Notes: generated by a model not told the origin, from the sequence alone. 64,000 nt of DNA from Alicyclobacillus sp. SP_1 (GCF_024706985.1 NZ_JAMCCX010000105.1:1-64000), one strand, 5' to 3'. Shown: positions 34,995-46,480, counted from the first letter of the stretch. A program made the numbers and translations.

Positions 34995-35630
34995 TTGGCG
35001 TATTCGATGGAAGCGGACATGGAGCACGACCACCACATTGACACGTCCAAACCGATGGAGTACTCCACGGAGGACGGTAGCCTTAAAATCTTCGGTTTTT
35101 GGGTGTTTTTGGGTTCTGACTTGGTGCTCTTCTCCTGCCTGTTTACGATGTACATTCTCTTGTTCCGAAACACGGCTGGCAGCTTCACGTCACAGCAGTT
35201 GTTCGACTACCCGACGTTTCTATCCGAGACGTTTTTGCTCTTGACCAGTTCGTTCACTTGCGGTTTGGCCACATATTCGATGCGTCGGGGCATGAAAAAT
35301 GCAACCATTGCCTGGCTGATTGTGACCGTACTGCTCGGACTTGGGTTCATCGGATTCGAAGTCTCGGAGTTTACCAAGTATGTAAGCATGGGTGCCACCA
35401 TGCACACGAGTGCATTTTTGTCCGCCTTCTTTACTCTGGTTGGCACACATGGTTGCCACGTTTCACTCGGTATCTTGTGGCTGACGTCCATCATCATTCA
35501 GGTGGCGATGCGCGGATTAAACCCTGTCACGACTCGAAAAATCTTCATCGCCGGTCTGTACTGGCATTTCCTGGACGTGGCATGGATTTTCATCTTTACC
35601 GTTGTGTACTTCATGGGAAAGGTGTTGTAA
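34995..35630 (+). CDS. qoxC: aa3-type menaquinol oxidase subunit III
   Basis: Subunit III, a five-helix membrane protein of 211 residues. Family stretches are KIFGFWVFLGSDLVLFSCLF, ETFLLLTSSFTCGLA and TLVGTHGCHVSLGILWL, ending YWHFLDVAWIFIFTVVY. TTG 34995 lies eight bases after GGGAGG. ATG 35007 is the alternative, four codons later. It stabilises the complex and proton uptake in relatives. Confidence 0.92.
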   Translation: MAYSMEADMEHDHHIDTSKPMEYSTEDGSLKIFGFWVFLGSDLVLFSCLFTMYILLFRNTAGSFTSQQLFDYPTFLSETFLLLTSSFTCGLATYSMRRGMKNATIAWLIVTVLLGLGFIGFEVSEFTKYVSMGATMHTSAFLSAFFTLVGTHGCHVSLGILWLTSIIIQVAMRGLNPVTTRKIFIAGLYWHFLDVAWIFIFTVVYFMGKVL

Positions 35631-35633
35631 GCG

Positions 35634-35963
35634 ATGGCGTCCAACGACACGACGAAGCATGGTCAACACCATCAAGAAGCTTTTCCGTGGAAACACATCA
35701 TTGGTTTTTTGTTGTCGCTGGTGTTGACCTTCGGTTCTCTCTGGTTTGTGCTCGGCTCACACCTGCCGAGCCAAGCCGTCATCTCTGCCATCGTCATCCT
35801 GGCAGTGTTCCAGGCGATGATTCAGCTCTTCCTGTTCATGCATTTGACAGAGACTTTCGGACCGAACTACCAGCAGTTCTTGATTTTCTTCGCGTTTTTC
35901 ATTGCTTTCACTGTTGTGGCAGGTTCCATCTGGATTATGGCGTTTAAGAGTTACGTGGCGTAG
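35634..35963 (+). CDS. qoxD: aa3-type menaquinol oxidase subunit IV
   Basis: Small three-helix subunit of 109 residues, CyoD/QoxD family. A His-rich N-terminus (KHGQHHQEAFPWKHIIGFLLS) precedes LTFGSLWFVL and the conserved QAMIQLFLFMHL. ATG 35634 is three bases from the qoxC stop. It is needed for assembly in relatives. Two hairpins follow before ctaB. Confidence 0.92.
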   Translation: MASNDTTKHGQHHQEAFPWKHIIGFLLSLVLTFGSLWFVLGSHLPSQAVISAIVILAVFQAMIQLFLFMHLTETFGPNYQQFLIFFAFFIAFTVVAGSIWIMAFKSYVA

Positions 35964-35976
35964 GTCTCAGGGTCGA

Positions 35977-36024
35977 GGCGGCATAACGCGTATAGGCATA
36001 TGCCGCCAGTGCCCGTCATCGGGC
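35977..36024 (+). terminator. tandem hairpins between qoxD and ctaB
   Basis: GGCGGCATA (35977-35985) pairs with TATGCCGCC (35999-36007). GCCCG (36011-36015) then pairs with CGGGC (36020-36024). Neither has a T-run, so they may attenuate transcription or stabilise the qox message rather than terminate fully. Confidence 0.4.
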
Positions 36025-36115
36025 GGACAGATGGTTGGTTGAGTTCTGTTCTCTGTGTTGGCTTCAGGCGTTATTCTGCAGTGTTCTGCATCCATCAGGG
36101 AGGAAGGGTACGAAC

Positions 36116-37045
36116 ATGTCGATGGTTGAAAGAGAGACTACCCAGTCGCAAATCGTTCGAAACCCATCGTTCATATACAAGTCGTTTCAAATGTTTAGCG
36201 CGTATGTGGCAACAACGAAACCCAAAATTCAAATCATGCTTCTTTTTACTGGCTATGCGGCGATGATTGTTGCGATGCACGGTATTCCACGCATCGGTTT
36301 AACGATCAACACTCTTTTGGGTCTCGCCCTTGCCACGGGAGGCTCTGCTTCTATTAATATGTGGTATGACCGGGATGTGGATGCTATCATGCACCGGACC
36401 GCCAATCGTCCTATTCCCACGGGTCAATTAAAACCGAGAAATGTCATGCTGTTTGGAGTTGCACTGATTGCCATCTCATTTTTCTACTTGATTTGGACGG
36501 TCAATCCGCTGACCGCTGGCTTGGCTTTAGGTGGGGCGTTCTACTACGCGGTGATTTATACCATGTGGCTGAAGCGGCGGACACCTCAAAACATTGTCAT
36601 TGGTGGAGGTGCCGGTGCGTTCCCGCCGCTCGTAGGATGGGCTGCTATCACGGGTCATTTGGCACTCGCACCTATTTTGATGTTCGCGATTATTTTTTTG
36701 TGGACACCACCCCACTTTTGGGCGTTGGCTCTCTACAAAAATGAGGACTACACGCGAGCGGGCATTCCGATGATGCCCGTCGTGAAAGGAGCGAGATCGA
36801 CCAAACGGCAGAGCTTGGTCTATGCGGTGCTGCTGTTGGCGGTTTCACTGCTGTTGGTATTCACGGGTCAGGTGGGCTGGATTTATACGACCGTTGCCGG
36901 CGTCATCGGGCTTGTCTTTCTGGGCTTTGTGCTCCGCTCTTTTCTGGAATCGGACGACAGTTTGGTCTGGGCCAAGAGAACCTTCCTTTGCTCACTCATC
37001 TATATACCGGCTGTCTTTGTGATGATGGTCGCGAACATTCGCTAG
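36116..37045 (+). CDS. ctaB: protoheme IX farnesyltransferase (heme O synthase)
   Basis: UbiA-family membrane prenyltransferase converting heme B to heme O, 309 residues and about nine helices. The Mg-diphosphate motif is NMWYDRDVDAIMHRTANRP, and the second motif region is TPPHFWALALYKNEDYTRAG. ATG 36116 follows AGGGAGGAAGGG, while the longer frame from 36035 has no site. It feeds CtaA, and their product heme A serves the Qox oxidase upstream. Confidence 0.95.
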   Translation: MSMVERETTQSQIVRNPSFIYKSFQMFSAYVATTKPKIQIMLLFTGYAAMIVAMHGIPRIGLTINTLLGLALATGGSASINMWYDRDVDAIMHRTANRPIPTGQLKPRNVMLFGVALIAISFFYLIWTVNPLTAGLALGGAFYYAVIYTMWLKRRTPQNIVIGGGAGAFPPLVGWAAITGHLALAPILMFAIIFLWTPPHFWALALYKNEDYTRAGIPMMPVVKGARSTKRQSLVYAVLLLAVSLLLVFTGQVGWIYTTVAGVIGLVFLGFVLRSFLESDDSLVWAKRTFLCSLIYIPAVFVMMVANIR

Positions 37046-37073
37046 AGGCAGAGGAAAGGGTGAGGGACTGCCG

Positions 37074-38078
37074 ATGAACAACAAACCGTCCGGTGGCAAC
37101 TTTCAGCCGCGATTGACACTGACTTTTGCGGCGCTCACTGTCTTTTTCTTGTTTGCTGTCAACACGGTGGGTTTTGTTGATACCGAAACAGGGTCTGCTC
37201 TTGGATGCGGACATCAGTGGCCTCTTTGTCACGGATACTTGATTCCGCCGCATATGGGTTTGCACACGTTGATTGAGTTCAGCCATCGCGGACTCGTTCC
37301 GATTGCTACGATTTTTCTCCTCTTGACTTCGGCTATGGCGCTTAAACTCTATCGTCGTGTCAAAGAGGTCGTCTGGCTGATTGTCATCGCTATCGCTGCA
37401 GTTCTGATGCAAGCTGCTCTCGGTGCCATCGGTGTTTTGCATGGAGACCCGCCGTGGTTCTTAGCGTTTCATTTTGGCATTTCGCTGATTGCATTGAATG
37501 GTGCCGTGCTGCTCTTTTTGGTCATTCGCCAGTTGCGCCGAAGCAACGCAGATGTGCGTTCGGGGAATTATCAGCTGCGCAAGGATTATAAAGACAAGCG
37601 CATTCGGCGCTGGACATGGATTACCGTCATCTACATCTACATCGAGATGTATTTCGGGGCGTATATCTCGAGCACCGGAGCATCGAAATTTTTCAAAGGT
37701 TGGCCAGTACCTACAGAGTCGTTCAAAGTCGCGGGTTTTGCGATGGTCGACGATTGGATTCATCGGTCTTTGGCGCTAGGACTCATTATTTTGAGTTTGA
37801 TGCTTGTGCGGATGGCCTGGCAGGTGCGCTTTGAACGGCCAGACATTCTGCGCATCGGCTGGACTCTCTTTGGACTGGTGATAGCGCAGGCGTTGAGTGG
37901 CGCTTATATTGTGCTTGATCACGGTCTAGCTTCGTTTTTGGTTCACGTCTCGTTGGTGTCTGTGTTGTTTGCGACTCTTTGCTACCTTGCGTTGCAAGTC
38001 TTGCCCGACTCGAGGAGACCACTGGAGGCGAAACCAAGCCGCAAATCACCGTCCGAAGGGACCGCTGCGAAGGTTTGA
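37074..38078 (+). CDS. ctaA: heme A synthase
   Basis: Membrane enzyme oxidising heme O to heme A, 334 residues and eight helices in two four-helix repeats. The extracytoplasmic Cys pair CGHQWPLC and EFSHRG with heme-ligand His mark the N-terminal half. DDWIHRS and VLDHGLASFLVHVSLV carry the His ligands of the second half. ATG 37074 follows a G-rich site 28 bases after ctaB. Its presence predicts that the Qox oxidase uses heme A (aa3). Confidence 0.94.
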   Translation: MNNKPSGGNFQPRLTLTFAALTVFFLFAVNTVGFVDTETGSALGCGHQWPLCHGYLIPPHMGLHTLIEFSHRGLVPIATIFLLLTSAMALKLYRRVKEVVWLIVIAIAAVLMQAALGAIGVLHGDPPWFLAFHFGISLIALNGAVLLFLVIRQLRRSNADVRSGNYQLRKDYKDKRIRRWTWITVIYIYIEMYFGAYISSTGASKFFKGWPVPTESFKVAGFAMVDDWIHRSLALGLIILSLMLVRMAWQVRFERPDILRIGWTLFGLVIAQALSGAYIVLDHGLASFLVHVSLVSVLFATLCYLALQVLPDSRRPLEAKPSRKSPSEGTAAKV

Positions 38079-38120
38079 TAGCGCTTTTGTCTGTCTGTGT
38101 AGGCGAGTGGACTGGACATT

Positions 38121-38152
38121 GGACCGCTCCGGCGTTCTTCGCGGAGCGGTCC
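38121..38152 (+). terminator. hairpin after ctaA
   Basis: GGACCGCTCC (38121-38130) and GGAGCGGTCC (38143-38152) form a perfect 10-bp stem with a 12-base loop. The tail TGTCTGTG is only moderately T-rich. It is the likely end of the qox-cta operon. Confidence 0.65.
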
Positions 38153-38247
38153 TGTCTGTGCTATGCTAGTTCTACGAGCGACACGGATAGACTGAAAAGT
38201 GTATGTCAAAAGGGGAACATGCAGGTGCAAGGAGGCAAGGAAAAGCG

Positions 38248-39453
38248 ATGATGAGGTCGAGAATGTCGGTGGTTCGGAGCGTCTTGCTGTTGATTTTGGC
38301 GGCGTTGCTGACGTTGTTTTTGCGTATGCTGTCATCCACAGCCGTGGCAGAGCCATTGAAACTGTTGGTACCCGAGAGTCAATTTAACACGCTGCGGGGA
38401 GTGGAAGTTTTCTTCAGCGGCCCAGTTCGGGACGTGCGTTGGACATATGACGGCAAGACGGAAGATACACCGCTGACGAAACCAACGGACAAGTTGTGGC
38501 TGCCAGTGCAGCTTCCGCAGGGAGACTCTGCGGTTCAGGTCAGGGTGGACAGTGCCATCGCTTGGAATGATGGAGCACAGATGAAGTCCGTGGTGTTGAA
38601 GGGATCCACCCCGGCCCCACTGCACGTGACCACGGACCCTGGACCGTGGCAGTTGCAGGTGCCCCGGCATGGCCCGTATACATTTCAATTTAGCGCACCC
38701 ATTGCGAATCCGCAGCAATTGGTCAAAGAAATACACTTCTCACCCAATGTACCAGGACACGTCAAATGGCTGACGCCTGAGTTGGCGGAATTTATTCCCT
38801 CGAAACCTCTTCCAAGCACCACTCGCATGGTGTTGCATTTAGATGGAGGTCCGCACAGTGTGGTTGGAGTTAGTGGTCAGTTCCTGCCCATCCATGAAGT
38901 GACACGCCCTTTTGTGACCGCAACATCGCAATACATCATTGTGCGTGAGGGCCAACCCGAGACGTTAACGCTCTATCGCGGCAACAAAATTGAATTTGAG
39001 TCCTTGTGCAATACTGGCGTGGATAATGCTACACCGCTGGGCCATTTCTACATTCGTTTCAAAGCGACCCATTTGGATATGAAGGGTACCAATCCCAACG
39101 GCAGTCACTACAACGTGCCCGATGTGAAGTGGGTTATGGCGATTGACGGCAACATCGCTATCCATGGATTTCCACGGCAATCTTACGGATTTCCACAAAG
39201 TGCGGGGTGTGTGGAATTGCCCGTCCCGCATGCGGCTAAACTGTTCACGATGGTGCACGTAGGTACACCTGTAACGATTGAAGGACCACAAGGCAACACG
39301 TCAAACAGTGCGTCCAACAACAACTCTTCGAGCGCTGCGAACGTGTCATCGGGAAGTACAGCGTCGGTGGATTCGTCGGGCAGTACGGCGGGCAATCCGT
39401 CCGGCAGCACAGTCACCTCCACCTATCAGGGTGCCAGTGTAGCAAACTCCTGA
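38248..39453 (+). CDS. L,D-transpeptidase (YkuD domain)
   Basis: Exported cell-wall enzyme of about 401 residues that would cross-link peptidoglycan through 3-3 bonds or anchor proteins. A signal sequence covers roughly residues 5-32 ([14 protein letters not shown]). A beta-rich middle part follows, then the YkuD domain with His in [11 protein letters not shown] and nucleophile Cys in SAGCVELP. The last 40 residues are a Ser/Thr/Asn/Gly-rich tail, unusual for the family and perhaps a wall-associated linker. ATG 38248 has AGGAGG and AAGG sites upstream. The frame is open to 38203. Confidence 0.88.
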   Translation: MMRSRMSVVRSVLLLILAALLTLFLRMLSSTAVAEPLKLLVPESQFNTLRGVEVFFSGPVRDVRWTYDGKTEDTPLTKPTDKLWLPVQLPQGDSAVQVRVDSAIAWNDGAQMKSVVLKGSTPAPLHVTTDPGPWQLQVPRHGPYTFQFSAPIANPQQLVKEIHFSPNVPGHVKWLTPELAEFIPSKPLPSTTRMVLHLDGGPHSVVGVSGQFLPIHEVTRPFVTATSQYIIVREGQPETLTLYRGNKIEFESLCNTGVDNATPLGHFYIRFKATHLDMKGTNPNGSHYNVPDVKWVMAIDGNIAIHGFPRQSYGFPQSAGCVELPVPHAAKLFTMVHVGTPVTIEGPQGNTSNSASNNNSSSAANVSSGSTASVDSSGSTAGNPSGSTVTSTYQGASVANS

Positions 39454-39473
39454 CCACCGCATGGAGCGGATGG

Positions 39474-40490
39474 ATGAGCTTATGTCGTAAAGAGAGATCA
39501 GAGAATGGTGCATCAGGGGGCCTACAGACGTTGTCGAAGTCGACGAATTCCAATAGCTTCTCTCGGTATATTCGCTTTAGTCGAGCGGAATGGGCCCACT
39601 TGCGGGCCTCGACGGCCATGCCTTTGTCGGAACAAGATTTGGAACAACTGCACGGCATTAATGAGCAAGTGTCCCTGACCGAAGTCGACGAAATTTATCT
39701 GCCCCTGTCTCGACTACTCAATCTGTACGTGGATGCCACGCGCAATCTCTATCTCGCGTCCAGCGCCTTTCTCGGACATTTAGCCGAAAAGGTGCCTTAC
39801 GTCATCGGGATTGCCGGGAGTGTCGCTGTTGGTAAAAGTACGACCGCTCGTATCATACAGGCACTGTTAACGCGCTGGCCTGGCCATCCTAGGGTGGATT
39901 TGGTCACCACCGACGGCTTTCTTTTACCCAACGACGTGCTGTCTGAGCGCGGGTTGATGGAGCGCAAGGGTTTTCCTGAGAGTTACGACGTCCGCCGCCT
40001 CATTCGCTTTCTGGCGGACGTCAAGTCCGGGCGCAAAGAGGTCAAGGCGCCAGTCTACTCGCACCTCACATACGATATTGTGCCAGGTGAATGGACGGTA
40101 GTGCGGCAGCCGGACATCATGATTGTCGAAGGTCTCAATGTTCTGCAGACAGGGCAGTCACTGTCCCAAAGTGGTGCTCCACGACTCTTTGTTTCCGATT
40201 TCTTTGACTTCACAATTTATGTCGATGCGGAAGAGCACCTCATCAAACAGTGGTACGTGGAGCGCTTCCACAAACTTCGACAAACGGCGTTTCGCCAGCC
40301 GGAATCGTTCTTTCGTCGTTACTCCACGCTGACCGAGGAAGAGGCGAGCGAGACGGCCAGTCGTATTTGGGACACCATCAACGGCCCCAATTTGCGCGCC
40401 AACATTTTGCCTACCCGGGCGCGAGCGCACCTCATTTTGACGAAGGGTGAACACCATTCGGTGCAGAGCACTTCGCTCAAAAAATTGTGA
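39474..40490 (+). CDS. coaA: pantothenate kinase, type I
   Basis: First enzyme of CoA synthesis, phosphorylating pantothenate with ATP in the cytosol. The 338-residue protein has the P-loop [15 protein letters not shown], then [10 protein letters not shown], the YDV-RR segment after KGFPESYD and [10 protein letters not shown], as in E. coli CoaA. The N-terminal [13 protein letters not shown] also fits. ATG 39474 is seven bases after GGAG. A TTG at 39531 is possible, as relatives begin near there. Confidence 0.92.
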   Translation: MSLCRKERSENGASGGLQTLSKSTNSNSFSRYIRFSRAEWAHLRASTAMPLSEQDLEQLHGINEQVSLTEVDEIYLPLSRLLNLYVDATRNLYLASSAFLGHLAEKVPYVIGIAGSVAVGKSTTARIIQALLTRWPGHPRVDLVTTDGFLLPNDVLSERGLMERKGFPESYDVRRLIRFLADVKSGRKEVKAPVYSHLTYDIVPGEWTVVRQPDIMIVEGLNVLQTGQSLSQSGAPRLFVSDFFDFTIYVDAEEHLIKQWYVERFHKLRQTAFRQPESFFRRYSTLTEEEASETASRIWDTINGPNLRANILPTRARAHLILTKGEHHSVQSTSLKKL

Positions 40491-40497
40491 GCTTCTA

Positions 40498-40530
40498 AAA
40501 TAAACAGCCCTCCATCGGGGCTGTTTATTT
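40498..40530. terminator. ppx: bidirectional terminator between coaA and ppx
   Basis: AAATAAACAGCCC (40498-40510) pairs with GGGCTGTTTATTT (40518-40530) around a 7-base loop. Flanking A and T runs suit both strands. The stop codon of the minus-strand gene lies inside the stem. Confidence 0.85.
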
Positions 40531-42057
40531 GTCCTTGTAGCAGAGGGGAATACCGAAGGCTTTGGCAAACTCATCACCGAGTCCAGCGTCTGCAGAGGTG
40601 GCCACGCGGTGCGCGATATGAGGCATTTTTCCTACGCAGAATTCTTCGTGCTGAAACTCGGCATAAAGTTCTTGTGCCGGAATACCTAACTGCAAATTGA
40701 GCAACTTAGCCAGTCGCAGCAGGACCGATAGGCGGTGTAGGCGATGGTCGGTTGTGTCGCTTCGCTTGCTTGCACCGTTCTGTTCGGAAGCGTGCTTCTC
40801 CATAACGTGCTTTTCCGGGTGTCGCAGCGAAGAGTCGCGGCCCGTGAGCAGTGCAACCACATCATCTAGGCTGTCATAGTCAAGGCCGAACAAGTGTGAC
40901 GTTTGAGCCAGATATGCCGAGTGTTTTGCCCATTTTTCGGTATTCACGTAGCAACCGCAACTCTCAATCTGTGCGGTCACCCAGAGAAGTGTTCGATCCG
41001 TTTCGGAAACCAGCTTGCTCGGTACCAATCTATCGAACAAAATCATCGTTGCAGCAGTCACCGATTGCGCTACACTGCGATTGACTTGAAACGTCTTCTG
41101 AAAGTTTTCCACACTATGTTCCAGTACGTTGTCCAAACGGGTCTTGTGGCTGAAACGCAGATAATGCTCGAAAAAAATTCCTTCGCGCAGGCCGCTTCTG
41201 CTGACAATCATCCGTTCTGATTGGAGTGTGTCCAATAAGGCAGTGATGGTGGCCAGTCCAGTGATCACAATGTCTGCTCGACTTTCCGACAGACCTTTCA
41301 CTTTTTTACGCCGTCCGATGGGTAGTGCACTCAGTTCAGCGAACAGGTCTTGAATGGCGTGTGCTTCCAATGGATAGCCGTGGATACGTTCCAGAGACCC
41401 GCGCCTTCTTGCCAAGTGCAGCTTCGCAACCGCACGCGCTGTGCCACCCAGTCCGACCAGCGGTAGCCCTTTCGCGCCTGAGAGGAAAGGCACACAGGCC
41501 AACTGCTCCAGCATGAAGCGTTGTGCGGCCCGGCCCATCTCCAATTCGGGCAGATGCGAGAAATGCACTCTCAGGTTGAGTGCTCCATAGGGAATTGAAC
41601 AGACATCGACCAATTCCCGGTCGCGCATAAGCATCAACTCACTGCTTGCCCCCCCGATGTCAAACAGCAAAGCATCGTCAATGGGCAGGGTGTTAACCAC
41701 GCCGAGATATCCATATCTTCCTTCCGTCTTACCATCAATGACTCGGAACGCTAGTCCCGATTCCTCATGCAATCGCTTCAAGATGTCGGATTGGTTTGAG
41801 CTTTGGCGGACAGCCGCCGTCGCCACCGCAATCCAGTCGTCCACTCCGTGCATTTCTCCAGCGCGATAGAACAAGGTGCTGCACGTGATGGCACGTTCTA
41901 CGCCTTCGTCGGAGATTCTTCCGTCTACCATAGCTTCGGCGAGACGAATGTTCTGCTTCATTTCGAAAGTCGGGCGGTAACTCCCGTTTGGCAGCGTTTC
42001 GTAGAGGATGAGGCGGGCCGAGTTAGAACCGAGATCGATAATTCCAAGTGTCGTCAC
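40525..42057 (-). CDS. ppx: Ppx/GppA family phosphatase
   Basis: Exopolyphosphatase or pppGpp phosphatase of 510 residues, actin-like fold. Motifs are GIIDLGSNSARLILYE, ATAAVRQSSN, LFDIGGASSELM and GLGGTARAVAKL. The C-terminal half from about residue 310 has an HD-type helical region (LEHSVENFQKTF). Polyphosphate versus pppGpp specificity cannot be told from sequence. GTG 42057 overlaps the TGA of the tandem thymidylate-kinase-like gene (GTGA), so translation is coupled. Confidence 0.88.
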   Translation of the reverse strand: MTTLGIIDLGSNSARLILYETLPNGSYRPTFEMKQNIRLAEAMVDGRISDEGVERAITCSTLFYRAGEMHGVDDWIAVATAAVRQSSNQSDILKRLHEESGLAFRVIDGKTEGRYGYLGVVNTLPIDDALLFDIGGASSELMLMRDRELVDVCSIPYGALNLRVHFSHLPELEMGRAAQRFMLEQLACVPFLSGAKGLPLVGLGGTARAVAKLHLARRRGSLERIHGYPLEAHAIQDLFAELSALPIGRRKKVKGLSESRADIVITGLATITALLDTLQSERMIVSRSGLREGIFFEHYLRFSHKTRLDNVLEHSVENFQKTFQVNRSVAQSVTAATMILFDRLVPSKLVSETDRTLLWVTAQIESCGCYVNTEKWAKHSAYLAQTSHLFGLDYDSLDDVVALLTGRDSSLRHPEKHVMEKHASEQNGASKRSDTTDHRLHRLSVLLRLAKLLNLQLGIPAQELYAEFQHEEFCVGKMPHIAHRVATSADAGLGDEFAKAFGIPLCYKDK

Positions 42058-43436
42058 TCTGCAGCACCACGCAATCGCTCGAGGACGGTCTCTTCCATTA
42101 CCTTTTGTACGTTCTTGCCGATAGCTGGCAGAGTATGCAGGCCGTACACCGACGCCAAATGACGATATTGCGCCAGCAGCCCACCTTGGTACAGTACGAG
42201 CGAGTCGAGCACGTCTGGGGAGATGCACAAGTCCATGCCGGATTCCCAGCGAAAGAGTTGTCCATACTGGGACAAACAGCGGTGCGCCAAGGTCTCAGCG
42301 TCCGACTCCAAATAAAAGGAAATATCCGGTTGCACAGCGAGATCGTATAAATTTTCTAGCCATTGGGCCGATCCGCCACGTACCAGTTGGCGCGCCATCA
42401 GTGTGTAGATGTAGCGGTCGGCAATCACAACCATTCCCGCGCGCAGAGCGGGAAGAATGCCGTTCTCTAATTCAGCCATAAAATCTGTAGCATAAAACAA
42501 TGCCATGGTTCGAGGGCCAACCATTTGGTCTTCCTTGGCCTCTTCAATTGCTTGGCGCATCAGTTTGGACCGTTTGATACCAGCCGAATAGACCGCATAT
42601 CCGCGAATTTCTAAAAACTCCTTGAGTGCCTGACTCCTCTGGTAGTGCCCTGAGTAGTCGGAGCCTTCGACTACAATCAACTGTCCTGGCAGTCCGTGCG
42701 GTCGAAAGGAATGGGGGGCTAGAGCGTCAGCAGTAGGCTGCGGGGTGAACCGCGCTGCGTGTCCCGTGCCAAGTTCAATGGGATGCAACCCTTCATAATC
42801 TTTCAAAATGGACTTGGTAAGGTCCCGAACTTGCCGTTGCTGGACGTCAATCGGCAACGTGGCGTCAATGACTTGCAAATTCTCCTTTGAAGCCATTCCG
42901 TCATATTCTTCTTTCACCATGCCTTGAAATATTTTGAAACTCTCCACGGGGTCGTCGGTGAATCCCAAATCCAGTCCGGCCTCGTGGTATTTTAACTCGG
43001 GTCGACCTGCTAAGATGCGGTCCACGGCAACGTCAAGCGGGGTTTGAAAGTATAGGGCGAGGGATGGACGTACGACGTCTGCATACGTGTTCTGTACCCA
43101 CGCTCGCTCGCATCCACGGGCTACATCGCGCGCGAACGCAGTATAGATGTACCTATCTGCCAACACGATGAATCCAGCCCGGAGCAGTGGAAGAATGAGG
43201 CGCTCATAGCGGTCATAAAAATCCGCGCCGTGTATCAGATGGAACGTGGTGGGCGACAGTTGCCGCTGTTGTTTTGCTTTTTTGGTCCATGTCTTGACAA
43301 GTGTCGAAGAATTCCATTCCGTAAAAACGACGGGATATCCTTCATTCTCTAACCAGGTCTTGAGGAGCGATATTTGCGTACTCTTTCCTGAACCGTCGGT
43401 CCCCTCGACGATAATCAACTTCCCAGGGTAACTCAT
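42054..43436 (-). CDS. tandem thymidylate-kinase-like protein
   Basis: Two P-loop kinase domains of the thymidylate kinase family in one 460-residue chain. Domain 1 (1-215) has an intact P-loop EGTDGSGKST with Lys18 and the ADRYIYTAF motif (D94-R95-Y96). Domain 2 (250-460) keeps LRAGMVVIADRYIYT (D340-R341-Y342). Its P-loop reads EGSDYSGHYQ, with His264 in place of the Lys, so it probably cannot bind ATP normally. The halves share RAGxxVxADRYIYT, so they arose by duplication. A canonical Tmk has one domain of about 210 residues. ATG 43436 has AGAGGAG seven bases upstream. Coupled to ppx. Confidence 0.82.
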   Translation of the reverse strand: MSYPGKLIIVEGTDGSGKSTQISLLKTWLENEGYPVVFTEWNSSTLVKTWTKKAKQQRQLSPTTFHLIHGADFYDRYERLILPLLRAGFIVLADRYIYTAFARDVARGCERAWVQNTYADVVRPSLALYFQTPLDVAVDRILAGRPELKYHEAGLDLGFTDDPVESFKIFQGMVKEEYDGMASKENLQVIDATLPIDVQQRQVRDLTKSILKDYEGLHPIELGTGHAARFTPQPTADALAPHSFRPHGLPGQLIVVEGSDYSGHYQRSQALKEFLEIRGYAVYSAGIKRSKLMRQAIEEAKEDQMVGPRTMALFYATDFMAELENGILPALRAGMVVIADRYIYTLMARQLVRGGSAQWLENLYDLAVQPDISFYLESDAETLAHRCLSQYGQLFRWESGMDLCISPDVLDSLVLYQGGLLAQYRHLASVYGLHTLPAIGKNVQKVMEETVLERLRGAAE

Positions 43437-43600
43437 GCACGAACTCCTCTCCACTATCAGGGTGACCATGCCCCTGTTTTCCACTCCTTCATTGTGCCAG
43501 ATTTTGAACTCCTGACACAATCGGATATAGTAAAGCCTGATGTGTTTATGCCCGTTTGCGGGGCATATGCCGACTGAATGGTATGAATTGGGGCGAAAGA

Positions 43601-44104
43601 ATGGGGTCGAGTGCGATCACTCTGTCTGTCACGGCTGTCTTGTCTCATGTTGTGCAGGGGACAGAAGAGATTCTCTTTGTTCGTGAAGGACGAGGCAAGA
43701 AAAAAGGCTGCTGGAATTTGCCGTCCGGCCGCCCTCGACCGGGAGAGTGTTTAGAGGGAGCGGCGGTTCGCGAATTGTTGGAGGAGACGGGTGTCCTCGG
43801 CGAAATTGTCGGACTTATCGGCGTTTATACCTATTTGCGTAAACCAGGTCATCGTCTCGTGCGAGTCGTCTTTGCAGCCCATCCAACGGATCGAACCATA
43901 AACGGTCTGCAGCGTAAGGTCGACGGAAAAGAAATCTTAGATACGGCTTGGCTATCCGTCTCCGAAGCCGAGCGCCTGATCTCTAAAAAAGAGGCGGACT
44001 GGTGGCGTCCTGCGGTGCTTCAACGTATTTTGGCAGACTGTGCGGACAACCAGATAGTGTCAATGCATCACGTTCATGAATGGAAAGAACTGTGGATGGT
44101 TTGA
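43601..44104 (+). CDS. Nudix hydrolase
   Basis: Hydrolase of nucleoside-diphosphate-linked compounds, about 167 residues. The Nudix box begins GRPRPGECLEGAAVRELLEE and continues TGV, with the metal-binding REL-EE core intact. The preceding CWNLPSG also fits the family. Substrate unknown. The start is uncertain: ATG 43601 follows GGGGCGAAAGA, but an ATG at 43583 and the frame start at 43556 are possible. It is divergent from the tandem kinase gene. Confidence 0.85.
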   Translation: MGSSAITLSVTAVLSHVVQGTEEILFVREGRGKKKGCWNLPSGRPRPGECLEGAAVRELLEETGVLGEIVGLIGVYTYLRKPGHRLVRVVFAAHPTDRTINGLQRKVDGKEILDTAWLSVSEAERLISKKEADWWRPAVLQRILADCADNQIVSMHHVHEWKELWMV

Positions 44105-44282
44105 CCGCGCGTCGATAACGACCAAAGACTTGGCGCAACGGTTTCGGTGTGGTGCGGCTGCCGCCTTTCATTTCAGTGGGCAGACCAGAGTCTGCGAAGG
44201 CATTCGAGGGATATCCCGGTCGCCCAACTCCCGTAAAAATCTTGCCGAAGAGTTGCGGGACGGGAACGTGCGGTTTACAATA

Positions 44283-44344
44283 TTGACATACAGCATCTTT
44301 GGCCTTATCGGGACTAAATTTGACTACCAGGGACTAAATTCGTC
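44283..44344 (+). promoter_or_regulatory. cggR promoter with CggR-type operator
   Basis: TTGACA (44283-44288) is followed after 16-17 bases by a weak -10 near TTATCG/TATCGG. Overlapping and following it are two copies of the CggR half-operator: CGGGAC, TAAATT, TGAC (44309-44324), then after TACC, AGGGAC, TAAATT, CGTC (44329-44344). Spacing equals the B. subtilis operator (CGGGAC, 6 bases, TGTC, 4 bases, repeat). Autoregulation of cggR-gapA is the clear inference. Confidence 0.85.
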
Positions 44345-44361
44345 CCATAAGGAGGCGGCGC

Positions 44362-46439
<2,078 letters not shown>

Positions 46440-46480
46440 CTGCCATTGAGTGGTTCGGGCAACCATCGGACAGACGAGAT

